From assembly GCA_002440625.1 (NCBI GenBank), contig DJUV01000271.1, forward strand, positions 1-25,349: DNA of 25,349 nt, in the 5' to 3' direction. Positions 1 through 9,571 of the stretch are shown here, in pieces. The notes beneath the pieces are model-generated. The model was not told where the DNA came from. It saw only the letters and a list, made by a program, of their open reading frames with translations, and searched no databases. Position 1 is the stretch's first letter, and each line of letters starts with the position of its first letter. Made by a program: the position numbers and the translations under genes. Source of the stretch: Rhodobacteraceae bacterium UBA6273 (GTDB taxonomy: Bacteria; Pseudomonadota; Alphaproteobacteria; Rhodobacterales; Rhodobacteraceae).

Positions 1-223
1 AGGTCGATGCCGCCGGTGATGATCACGAAGGTCATCCCGATGGCGAGGAAGGCGTTCAGCGCCACGTGCTTCGACACGATGACCGCATTGGCCGCCGTCA
101 GGAAATTGGGCGCCATTACCGAGAAGAAGGCCAGCACCAGAAAAAGCGCCACGAAGGTCCGCAGACGCAGGACCAGAAGCAGCCAGTCATGGGAAACACT
201 CGGGGCCGGAGCAATGGCGGTGG

Positions 224-227
<4 letters not shown>
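1..227 (-). CDS. Ribose-type ABC sugar transporter permease, N-terminal part (cut by window edge)
   Basis: Membrane permease of a ribose/xylose-type (CUT2, RbsC family) sugar importer. Only the first 75 residues are inside the window. They show a short cytoplasmic leader, a first hydrophobic helix at about residues 24-38, and the start of a second ending in TFVIITGGID, the conserved GGIDLSVG region of RbsC-like permeases. The start ATG overlaps the TGA of the upstream ATPase gene (ATGA), so the two are translationally coupled. It is the fourth gene of the minus-strand transporter operon: binding protein, DUF2291 lipoprotein, ATPase, permease. Family assignment is firm; the sugar is not determined by this fragment. 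Confidence 0.88.
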
Positions 228-1746
<1,519 letters not shown>

Positions 1747-1750
<4 letters not shown>

Positions 1751-2397
1751 GGCGCGACCGAAAGCGATACGACGGTGACGAGCCAGGGGTCGGTCGCGGC
1801 CTTGAGGTCCACGGTGCCGGTGAAGCTCACGCTTTTGCCGGCCAGTTCGCCTTCCGGCACCACGAGGGCCGCAGAGGCGCGGTCGTTCAGGGCGCGGGCG
1901 AGCTTGGCGAACTCGATCTGGTCACGGAAATCACCGAAGCGGTAGAAGGGCGCCACGTCGCGCAAGGATGATCCCTTGATCACCGGGCCAAGCTGCAAGG
2001 TCAGGTCCGCCTTGCCGTCGCCGTCGGTATCAAGCACCGCCTTCCGCGCGCGGGACGTCAGGTTGGCCTCGACCACCTTCCCTTCGCCCTTCACCGCAAA
2101 GTTCCATGCCGCGCCCTCACCGGAGCCGCGGTTGCCAAAGGATGGTCCGGCAGCCTCAAGCCCGCCCGCAAGGGCACTGCGCAGATCGCCCGTGGCTTGC
2201 GCCTTTTCCGCGATCAGCGGAAGAAGCTCGCTGTCATAGGTTTTCTCAAGAAGCGCCGCGATCCGGCCCTCGTCGCCAGCCTCGCCAGCTTGCGCGGCGG
2301 CACCCGCCTCGCCCTCATCGGCGGTCTTGATGATCTTGCAGCCCGGCATTGCCAGAAGGGCGACCAGACACAGAAAGGCATACGGCGTTCGGGGCAT
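1747..2397 (-). CDS. DUF2291 family putative lipoprotein in sugar ABC transporter operon
   Basis: 216-aa exported protein resembling the DUF2291 family, which is known mainly from its co-location with ribose-type ABC importers. The N-terminus has a hydrophobic stretch followed by MPGCKIIK, so Cys20 is a probable lipidation site, although M at -3 and P at -2 are not ideal lipobox residues. An acidic, Ala/Glu/Gly-rich linker (about residues 26-45) precedes the folded part. It lies between the binding-protein gene and the ATPase gene and is coupled to the ATPase by an ATGA overlap, so it is very probably made with the importer. Its biochemical role is not known; an accessory in substrate capture or importer assembly at the inner membrane is only a guess. 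Confidence 0.8.
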
Positions 2398-2418
2398 GGC
2401 GGGCTTCCAATGGATAAC

Positions 2419-2449
2419 CCCGGCGCGCGCGGGAGCGGCGCACGCCGGG
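2419..2449 (-). promoter_or_regulatory. Intra-operon hairpin between binding-protein and DUF2291 genes
   Basis: An inverted repeat CCCGGCG...CGCCGGG (7 bp), extended by GCGC/GCGC across one mismatch, with a 7-base loop. It lies in the 68-bp gap between the stop of the binding-protein gene and the start of the DUF2291 gene, in transcripts of the minus strand. There is no U-tract after it, so it looks like an mRNA-stabilising or attenuating hairpin and not a full terminator. Such elements often raise the amount of binding protein over the membrane parts. Function is inferred. Confidence 0.45.
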
Positions 2450-2465
2450 CAAGAGGCCGGCAGGA

Positions 2466-3500
<1,035 letters not shown>

Positions 3501-3647
3501 CTAATTATCGCGAAGTCTGCGCTTGTGGTGCCTGGCATCTCTTCCAATCACCAGTTTCGCAGCCCCGCAGATGGCGGCGCTTCGGGTATAGGGCTGCCAG
3601 GTGCCGTGCCGACTTGCGCTGGGGGCAGATTCGCGATAGAAGCGCAT

Positions 3648-3667
3648 TAATCGAAAGTAATCGAAAC
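3648..3667 (+). promoter_or_regulatory. Tandem TAATCGAAA direct repeats upstream of the isomerase operon (candidate operator)
   Basis: Two abutting copies, TAATCGAAAG then TAATCGAAAC, end 45 bp before the isomerase start codon. Abutting 10-bp repeats put both copies on the same face of the helix. A copy of the AATCGAA core in reverse lies by the binding-protein gene on the other side of the intergenic region. The arrangement fits a repressor site, for example of a DeoR-type sugar regulator. This assignment is inferred from motif shape and position only. Confidence 0.45.
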
Positions 3668-3712
3668 ACTTCTGCGGGAATCAACGATCGCCTGCAGGCA
3701 GGAAGGGGGCAC

Positions 3713-5179
3713 ATGACTCGCATCATCCGCCGCAAGGTCACCTTGGGGGTCGTGATCGGTTCCCGCGCCTTCTTCAGCCCTGCGCCCTGCAAGGCGGCAC
3801 GGGACGATGTGCTGGCGCAGCTTGCACGGCTGGGGGTCGAGGCGATCATCCTGCCATATGAGGCGACGGCGAACGGGGCGGTGCAGTCGATTGCCGATGC
3901 CGACCTCTATGCCGCGCATTTCCGCGCCCATGCCGACAGGGTCGACGGGCTCGTCATCTGCCTGCCGAACTTCGGCGACGAGATTGCGGTGGCGGAACTC
4001 GTCAACCGCGCCCGGCTGAATGTGCCGATCCTGCTGCAGGCCTCGAACGACGAGGTGTCGAAGGTCTCGGTCGCCGAACGCCGCGATGCCTTCTGCGGCA
4101 AGATCAGCGTCACCAACAACTTCTGGCAGTACGGCGTTCCGTTCACGGAAACCACCAGCCACACCAGCGACACCTGGGGCGAGGAATTCGGGAGCGACCT
4201 TGAACGCTTCGCCCGCGTCTGCCGCACCGTCCGCGGCCTTCGCGGCGCGCGGCTGGGGTCGATCGGCGCGCGGACCGGCGCGTTCCAAACGATGCGCTAT
4301 TCAGAAAAGCTTCTGCAGGCGGCGGGCATCACGGTCGTCACCGTGGACCTTTCGGAGATGATGGGGACGGCCTCGGCCATCGCCAATGACGATCCGGCGC
4401 TGCTTGAAGTGCTGGAAAGGGTGAAGAGCTACGGTCGCATCCCCGCCCACATCCAGCCCGCCCAGATTGAAAAGCAGGCGCGCTGGACGCTGGCCGTCAA
4501 CCGCTGGATCGACGACAATGGCTGCGACGCCTCTGCCATCCAGTGCTGGCGTTCCTTGCAGGACAACTTCGGCTGCGCCACCTGCCTGACGATGTCGATG
4601 ATGGGCGAGGACCTGATGCCTTCGGCCTGCGAGGTCGACATCATGGGCGCGGTCTCCATGTACGCTCTCGCCCTCGCCTCGGGCGCGCCGCCGGCGATCC
4701 TCGACTGGAACAACAACTACGCCTACGAGGAAGACCTCTGCGTCTGCACTCATTGCGGCAATTACCCGAAGTCCTTCATTGGAGACACGCCCGAGGTGGG
4801 CGAGTTGGACGTCCTCGGTGAAACCATCGGCCGGTCGAAGTGCTTCGGCGCGGTCAAGGGCAAGGTGAAGCCTGGGCCGATGACCTATTTCCGCATGTCG
4901 ACCGACGATCGTGCGGGCACCGTCAAGTGCTACCTCGGCGAGGGCGAGTTTACCGACCATCCCTTCGCCATGGACGGCGGCATAGCGACAACCCGCGTGA
5001 AGGGCCTGCGGAAGCTCCTGCGCTTCGTCACCCAGAACGGGTTCGAGCATCATGTGGCCATGGTCCGCGGCCATCACGCGGATGTCGTGGACGAGGCCGT
5101 CACCCGCTATCTCGGCTGGCCGATCTACCGCCACGGCGGCGAACCCGAACCCCAACTGACATTCCCCAACCGGTTCTGA
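3713..5179 (+). CDS. L-fucose/D-arabinose isomerase-family protein (aldose-ketose isomerase)
   Basis: Predicted metal-dependent aldose-ketose isomerase of the L-fucose isomerase fold, 488 aa and shorter than FucI (about 590 aa). Likely metal and catalytic positions are visible: Glu307 in SACEVDIMGA, Asp331 in ILDWNNNY, His347 in CTHCGNYP and the His-rich segment GFEHHVAMVRGHH near residue 446. The N-terminal half carries the alpha/beta domain (residues about 8-130) seen in this family. The ATG at 3713 follows a strong AAGGGGG site; an in-frame start further upstream would run through the promoter region and was rejected. One base separates its stop from the transketolase gene. With the downstream kinase and transketolase it probably turns an imported aldose into a ketose. 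The true substrate is unknown, and true L-fucose is unlikely because no fuculose-phosphate aldolase follows. Confidence 0.82.
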   Translation: MTRIIRRKVTLGVVIGSRAFFSPAPCKAARDDVLAQLARLGVEAIILPYEATANGAVQSIADADLYAAHFRAHADRVDGLVICLPNFGDEIAVAELVNRARLNVPILLQASNDEVSKVSVAERRDAFCGKISVTNNFWQYGVPFTETTSHTSDTWGEEFGSDLERFARVCRTVRGLRGARLGSIGARTGAFQTMRYSEKLLQAAGITVVTVDLSEMMGTASAIANDDPALLEVLERVKSYGRIPAHIQPAQIEKQARWTLAVNRWIDDNGCDASAIQCWRSLQDNFGCATCLTMSMMGEDLMPSACEVDIMGAVSMYALALASGAPPAILDWNNNYAYEEDLCVCTHCGNYPKSFIGDTPEVGELDVLGETIGRSKCFGAVKGKVKPGPMTYFRMSTDDRAGTVKCYLGEGEFTDHPFAMDGGIATTRVKGLRKLLRFVTQNGFEHHVAMVRGHHADVVDEAVTRYLGWPIYRHGGEPEPQLTFPNRF

Positions 5180-5180
5180 C

Positions 5181-5996
5181 ATGCTCACAAACGACAAGAT
5201 CCCACTGATCAAGGAAAAGGCGCTCTGGATGCGCCGGGCCGCTTTCACGATGGTCCACCGCGCGCAACTCGGCCATCCGGGCGGCGACTTCTCTGCCATG
5301 GACGTTCTCGCGACGCTCTATTTCGGCGTGTTGAACTACGACCCGAAGCGCCCGGACTGGGCGGATCGGGACCGCTTCATCATGTCCAAAGGCCATGCTA
5401 CCGGAGCCCTTTACGCGACGCTTTGCGCGGCGGGCTATTTCCCGGAAGACTGGCTGCCCACCTACATGCAGACGAAGTCGCTTCTGAACGGCCACCCGAA
5501 CCGCAACTACCTCCCCGGCGTCGAAACCAACACCGGCCCCCTTGGCCATGGCTTCCCCGTCGCTGTCGGCGTTGCCATCGCGGGGCAGCTATCAGGCGCC
5601 GGCTACCGGACCTATGTGCTGACCGGCGACGGAGAACAGCAGGAAGGCTCCAATTGGGAAGCGGCGATGGTCGCGGGCCACCGCAAGCTTGGGAACCTGA
5701 CGCTCATCATCGACCGCAACCGCCTGCAACAGGGCGCGGGAACGGAAGAGACCTCGGGCCTCGATCCCCTCGACGACAAGTACCGCGCCTTCGGCTTCGA
5801 GGTGTGTGAGGTAAGCGGCCACGACCATGCCGCCCTTCTCGCCGTCTTGGCGGCCCCGCCCGGCGACCGACCGCGCTGCGTGATCGCCAATACGGTGAAA
5901 GGCAAGGGCGTCAGCTTCATGGAAAACGTCGCCTCCTGGCACCACGGCGTGCCGAATGACGCACAATACGAACAAGCGATGAAGGAACTGGTCTGA
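5181..5996 (+). CDS. Transketolase subunit A (N-terminal, thiamine-diphosphate-binding half)
   Basis: The pyrophosphate-binding half of a split transketolase, 271 aa. Visible motifs are LGHPGGDFS (His32), SKGHATGALYA (His72), TGPLGHGFPVAVG (His123), and the thiamine-diphosphate/Mg motif starting GDGEQQEG (149-156) and running on to DRNRLQQ (Asn180). It needs the second subunit, encoded next, for an active site. It sits 1 bp after the isomerase gene and overlaps the following gene by TGATG, so a 1:1 product ratio is likely. A two-subunit transketolase inside a sugar operon, next to an FGGY kinase, is usually a dedicated catabolic enzyme and not the housekeeping pentose-phosphate one. Apulose-4-phosphate transketolase of D-apiose catabolism is the nearest known precedent. 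Confidence 0.92.
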   Translation: MLTNDKIPLIKEKALWMRRAAFTMVHRAQLGHPGGDFSAMDVLATLYFGVLNYDPKRPDWADRDRFIMSKGHATGALYATLCAAGYFPEDWLPTYMQTKSLLNGHPNRNYLPGVETNTGPLGHGFPVAVGVAIAGQLSGAGYRTYVLTGDGEQQEGSNWEAAMVAGHRKLGNLTLIIDRNRLQQGAGTEETSGLDPLDDKYRAFGFEVCEVSGHDHAALLAVLAAPPGDRPRCVIANTVKGKGVSFMENVASWHHGVPNDAQYEQAMKELV

Positions 5997-6952
5997 TGGC
6001 AACCGCCGCCCCCACCGCCGCCGGGTTCCAGGATTGCCGGAACATCTGGGTCTCGACCCTTGAGCAACTCGCCGAGGCGGACCCGCGCATCGTCGCCGTC
6101 GTCAACGACTCCGTCGGCTCTTCCAAGCTGAACAGCTTTCAGAAAAAATTCCCCGACCGGGTCGTCAACGTCGGCATCGCTGAGCAGGTGATGGTCGGCG
6201 TCGGTGCAGGATTGGCTAACGGCGGCCGCATTCCCTTCGTCTCCGCGGCCTCCTGTTTCATCACCGGCCGCGCGCTGGAACAGGTCAAGGCCGACATCGC
6301 CTATGCCAATTTCAACGTGAAGCTGGTCGGCCAATCCTCCGGCGTCGCTTACGGCGAGCTTGGCGCGACCCACCATTCCATCGAGGATTTCGCCTGGCTC
6401 CGTCCCCTGGCGAACCTCACCGTCATCGTCCCCGCCGACGCCTGGGAAACCGCCGAAGCGGTCAAATGGGCCGCCGCGCATGATGGCCCGGTCTTTCTGC
6501 GCCTTTCCCGGATGCCGGTTCCGGACCTTCAGATCCCGAACCGCAGCTTCCGCCCCGGCAAGGCGGAAACCGTCCGCCAGGGTGGCGACCTCACGATCAT
6601 CGCCTGCGGTACCACCGTCCATCTGGCCGCCGCCGCCGCCGAAAGGCTTGCCACCGAGGGCATCGCCGCCCGCGTCCTGAATTTCTCCACCATCAACCCT
6701 CTGGACGAAGAGGCGCTGCACGCCGCCTCCGCCACTGGCGCCATCGTCACGGTCGAAGAAGCCTCCGTTCGTGGCGGCCTTGGCGGCGCCGTCGCCGAAT
6801 TCACCGCCGCGCACAAGCCGGTCCCGGTGGAGCGTGTCGGCTTCCCCGGCTTCCTGCCCACCGGCTCGGTCGACTGGCTCTTCCGTGAATACGGGCTTTC
6901 GCCGGAAGGCATCGAGGCCGCCGCCCTCCGTGCGCTGGGCCGCAGGGGATGA
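5996..6952 (+). CDS. Transketolase subunit B (C-terminal half with catalytic Glu)
   Basis: The pyrimidine-binding plus C-terminal half of the split transketolase, 318 aa. Glu63 in NVGIAEQVMVGVGAG is the conserved glutamate that activates the thiamine diphosphate aminopyrimidine ring. The pyrimidine domain covers about residues 15-180 and includes THHSIEDFAWLRPLANLTV. The C-terminal domain (about 195-310) shows the strand-rich IIACGTTVHLAAAAAERL and TVEEASVRGGLGGAVAE segments. The start overlaps the stop of subunit A (TGATG), and the stop overlaps the kinase start (ATGA). The enzyme would move a two-carbon unit from a ketose phosphate onto an aldose phosphate such as glyceraldehyde 3-phosphate. 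DXP synthase is excluded by the split architecture and context. Confidence 0.92.
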   Translation: MATAAPTAAGFQDCRNIWVSTLEQLAEADPRIVAVVNDSVGSSKLNSFQKKFPDRVVNVGIAEQVMVGVGAGLANGGRIPFVSAASCFITGRALEQVKADIAYANFNVKLVGQSSGVAYGELGATHHSIEDFAWLRPLANLTVIVPADAWETAEAVKWAAAHDGPVFLRLSRMPVPDLQIPNRSFRPGKAETVRQGGDLTIIACGTTVHLAAAAAERLATEGIAARVLNFSTINPLDEEALHAASATGAIVTVEEASVRGGLGGAVAEFTAAHKPVPVERVGFPGFLPTGSVDWLFREYGLSPEGIEAAALRALGRRG

Positions 6953-8415
6953 GCGCGCTGCGCGTCCTGGCGATTGACCAGGGGACGACCAACACCAAGG
7001 CGCTGCTGATCGACGAGGCGGGCCAGGTGCTCGCCCGCGCGTCGGTGCCACTCACCACCTCCTACCCGCAGCCCGGTTGGGCCGAACAATCCGCCGCCGA
7101 TATCTGGGCCTCGGTCCAGACCGTCATCGCCAGGGTCGCGGCGGAAACCAGCGCGATCGACGCCATCGCCATCGCCAACCAGCGCGAAACACTGGTGCTT
7201 TGGGACAGCGAGACGAGCGAACCCATCTGCCCTGCCATCATCTGGCAATGCCGCCGCACCGCGGACGCCAGCGCCGCGCTGATCGCAGCCGGGCATGACC
7301 CTGCGGTCGTGGCCGCTACCGGCCTTGGCATCAACCCGCTGTTCCCAGCTTCGAAGCTCGCCTGGGTGATGAACAACGTCCCGGCGGCCCGCGATCTTCA
7401 CGCCCGGGGGCAATTGCGCGCCGGCACGGTGGACAGCTGGCTCCTGTGGAACCTGACAGGCGGCGCGGTCTTCGCAACCGATCATTCCAACGCCTCGCGG
7501 ACCCAGTTGTTCGACACGGCATCGCTGGAGTTCAGCGCGGGCCTTGGGGAGATTTTCGGCGCCCCCGTGGACTGCCTGCCGACGCCCCGCCCCTCAGACA
7601 GCCGCTTTGGCGAGACGGCCGCCGGGACAACCGCCCTTCGGTCGGGAACGCCGGTGCTTGCCATCATGGGCGACAGTCATGCGGCGCTTTACGGCCACGG
7701 CATCCGCAAGCCTGGCGCCGTCAAGGCCACCTACGGAACCGGCTCGTCCCTCATGACCCTGACGCAGGGCCGCACCACCTCGCGCCACGGCCTCTCCGGC
7801 ACGATCGCCTGGACCGACCGCAACGGCACGGCCTATGCGCTTGAGGGCAACATCACCGTCTCGGCCCAGGCCGCCGCCTTCATGGCGCGGCTCCTTGGCA
7901 TGCCGGATGCAGCGGCTCTTTCCGCTCTGGCCGAAACCGTGCTCGACGCTGACGGCGTCACCTTCGTGCCGGCCCTCGCCGGACTAGGCGCACCCTACTG
8001 GAACGATGCGGCGCAGGGCACGATTGGCGGCATGACCCACTCGACCCGCCCGGCCCATCTGGCCCGCGCCACGTTCGAGGGCATTGCCCACCAGATCGCG
8101 GATGTGCTCGAAGCAATGGAAAACGATATCGGTCAAAGGCTTGCTGCCCTCAATGCCGATGGTGGAGCGTCGGGCAACAGCTTCCTGATGCAGTTGCAAG
8201 CCGACCTGATCCAACGCCCAGTCCATGCCGCCAGGGCGGAAGAGATCGGCGCCTTCGGCGTCGCCGCCATGGCCATGACCAGCATGGGCCACGACCAATC
8301 CCCAACGACCACGGCCAGGAGCTTCGTTCCGGCAATGCCGCCGCCGACCCGCGATGCCGCGCGCGCCCTCTGGGCAAGGGCAATCCGGCAGGCAAGCGCC
8401 ACTCGCCACGAGTAG
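6949..8415 (+). CDS. FGGY-family carbohydrate kinase
   Basis: ATP-dependent sugar kinase of the FGGY family, 488 aa, a normal length. It starts with the phosphate-binding loop VLAIDQGTTNTKALL (residues 6-20). PGWAEQ (42-47), TDHSNASRTQLFD (177-189) and the catalytic-base motif MGDSHAALYGHG (240-251, Asp242) follow. ATYGTGSS is the second phosphate segment, and the C-terminal signature NADGGASGNSF is intact. TDxxNASRT-type motifs are strong in glycerol and ketose kinases. It overlaps the transketolase B gene by ATGA and ends the four-gene operon. It probably phosphorylates the ketose made by the isomerase so that the split transketolase can use it. The exact substrate is not readable; a ketopentose or apulose-like sugar is favoured by context. 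Confidence 0.9.
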   Translation: MSALRVLAIDQGTTNTKALLIDEAGQVLARASVPLTTSYPQPGWAEQSAADIWASVQTVIARVAAETSAIDAIAIANQRETLVLWDSETSEPICPAIIWQCRRTADASAALIAAGHDPAVVAATGLGINPLFPASKLAWVMNNVPAARDLHARGQLRAGTVDSWLLWNLTGGAVFATDHSNASRTQLFDTASLEFSAGLGEIFGAPVDCLPTPRPSDSRFGETAAGTTALRSGTPVLAIMGDSHAALYGHGIRKPGAVKATYGTGSSLMTLTQGRTTSRHGLSGTIAWTDRNGTAYALEGNITVSAQAAAFMARLLGMPDAAALSALAETVLDADGVTFVPALAGLGAPYWNDAAQGTIGGMTHSTRPAHLARATFEGIAHQIADVLEAMENDIGQRLAALNADGGASGNSFLMQLQADLIQRPVHAARAEEIGAFGVAAMAMTSMGHDQSPTTTARSFVPAMPPPTRDAARALWARAIRQASATRHE

Positions 8416-8448
8416 CGAGGCCCAGGGACCGCTCCGGCACTCGCATAG

Positions 8449-8983
8449 ACTGCTCCGCACGGGCCTGACGGCACCTTACCCGAACGTATCCGGTTCCTCG
8501 CTGATCTCCGCTGCAAGCTGATCGGAAGGCGCAAGCCCTTCTTCATGCCGACCTACGGCATCTGTCGCGGTTTTCCCTACATCGAGCCGGGCAGCGTCCC
8601 GAAGGGGCATGAGCTTGATGCAGTCCGGCTGGACGGCATGGAGCATTTCGGCAGACCGATCTCGCTTGAAAAGGTCGCGCGCCAGGGCCACGGCATTTTC
8701 CGATCTGGAACGGCGCATGCTCAAGGAACTTGGTCGCATCGATGAACAGACGCCGGTTGTCGCCGCCGTCCATGATTGCCAGGTCGTCCAGGAAAAGCTG
8801 CATCCGGGTTCGACCGGTACTCTCGTCGATTGCATCGCCATGCCCGGCGGCCACCACAAGATCGAATGGCGCGCCAACCGGCCGTGCGGCGTGATCTGGG
8901 ACCTGCTTGATCCCAAGCGAATCCAGCAGATGCCGCCGCTGCAGGAAACGCGCGCGATGCAGCGGCCGGCGCCCACCGCCTGA
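8449..8983 (+). pseudogene. Decayed 5-formyltetrahydrofolate cyclo-ligase-like gene, frameshifted
   Basis: Two reading frames each carry part of one protein. Frame 1 (about 8461-8700) reads through segments such as RKPFFMPTYGICRGF, VPKGHELDAVRLDG and GRPISLEKVARQGHGIF. One base later, frame 2 (about 8702-8983) continues as DLERRMLKELGRIDEQTP, VVAAVHDCQVV and RPCGVIWDLLDPKRI. Removing one C at about 8700-8701 joins GHGIF directly to DLERR. The VHDCQVV and RPxGxxWxxLxxxKI features resemble the COG0212 5-formyl-THF cyclo-ligase family. Between VARQ and GHGIF a stretch expected in the family appears to be missing. There is no start codon, and a stop lies in frame at 8446, so the 5' end is lost too. 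Family recognition is from memory of motifs, without a database search. Confidence 0.6.
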
Positions 8984-9037
8984 CCATCACTCACGACGAC
9001 GAACCGAAGAACAATGACAACAGAGCGGAGCGGATTA

Positions 9038-9183
9038 ATGGCCCTCGCACTCACTCGACGGACATTCATGCAAAGCGCCGCCGCCGTCGGCCTTTCCGCA
9101 GCGGTCCCCGGGGCGGCATGGGTGGCGTCACCCTTTGCGATGCAGGCCGCATGGATCAACGATGCCGAGTTTTCCGGCCTTCG
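9038..9183 (+). pseudogene. Truncated ABC transporter substrate-binding protein N-terminus (Tat signal)
   Basis: From the ATG at 9038, preceded by a GGAG site, the frame gives LTRRTFMQSAAAVGLSAA, a clear twin-arginine signal with an AWVASP cleavage region. MQAAWINDAEFSGL follows, the usual start of NMT1/THI5- or TauA-like binding proteins that feed nitrate, taurine or pyrimidine-type importers. Homology stops at about 9183 and the frame runs into unrelated residues and a stop at 9304. Only about 48 of some 320 residues remain. This is a remnant of a lost importer, possibly part of the same former operon as the neighbouring fragments. Confidence 0.6.
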
Positions 9184-9333
9184 TTCTGCTGGTTCAGGGC
9201 ATCCGGCGCATGCCGCAATCGGTTCTGGACCGTCGCCGCGGTTTCGGTCCTGCTGTCGGTCGCCTGTTACTAAGCCGTCCTCGTTTTCGAACGGCGCAAG
9301 TTGACACGGCTCGGCATGCAGACCGTGGAGTGA
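9184..9333 (+). pseudogene. ABC permease C-terminal remnant with an in-frame stop
   Basis: In the frame through 9220 the sequence reads RFWTVAAVSVLLSVACY, then a TAA at 9271-9273, then AVLVFERRKLTRLGMQTVE and a TGA at 9331-9333. A last hydrophobic helix followed by an ERR-LTR tail is typical of the C-terminus of SsuC/TauC-type ABC permeases. The internal stop and the direct join to the binding-protein remnant show that most of the permease and any ATPase gene between them were deleted. The match is short, so the family call is tentative. Confidence 0.45.
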
Positions 9334-9335
9334 CG

Positions 9336-9545
9336 ATGCGATCCCTTCCCCCGCCGGCCTCCCTGATCGACCAGGCTCACGACCGCGCTTCCGCCGACCT
9401 GCTCCTGCGCGGGGGAAAGGTCCTTGATACGGTGACGGCGGCGCCCTTCGACGGCGACAAGGCGGTCTCCGGCGGCAGCAATGCCGACCCGCGCCATCTC
9501 CATGACGCCTGCGCCCACTCGTCCATGGAGGCCGGGATGAGGGCC
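9336..9545 (+). pseudogene. Amidohydrolase / adenine-deaminase-like N-terminal remnant
   Basis: The ATG at 9336 follows the permease remnant stop by 2 bp. It gives MRSLPPPASLIDQAHDR, then ADLLLRGGKVLDTVTAAPFDGD. The pattern ADLL-x-GG-x-V-x-D-x-x-T is the start of adenine deaminases and related amidohydrolases (the first beta-sandwich strands). The following HLHDACAHSSMEAG could be a damaged form of the metal-binding His segment. After that, no family feature is seen, and the 3' end abuts the bhcD gene from the other strand. A nucleobase or folate-linked operon (importer, deaminase, cyclo-ligase-like) may once have stood here. Confidence 0.45.
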
Positions 9546-9571
9546 GATTTGCCCGACGCCGAGCCTGTTGC

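Noticed and set aside
3559..3597. Seven-base inverted repeat GCAGCCC/GGGCTGC in the divergent gap
   Set aside because: The arms are 25 bp apart in GC-rich DNA and match no regulator pattern; chance is likely.
4631..4753. Calling the isomerase FucI (L-fucose isomerase)
   Set aside because: Metal-site positions are kept but the protein is about 100 residues short and no fuculokinase/fuculose-phosphate aldolase pair follows.
5181..6952. Reading the two transketolase genes as one gene broken by a frameshift
   Set aside because: Each half has its own start, full domain and family length, and two-subunit transketolases are well known; TGATG overlap is normal coupling.
4301..7051. Long minus-strand open frames (4301-5299 and 5612-7051) opposite the isomerase and transketolase genes
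   Set aside because: Low-complexity Gly/Arg/Asp-rich translations with no family features; the plus strand carries clear catalytic motifs and coupled starts.
8476..9159. 227-aa minus-strand open frame in the region without intact genes
   Set aside because: No recognisable feature or good ribosome site; the plus strand shows motif-bearing gene remnants over the same bases.
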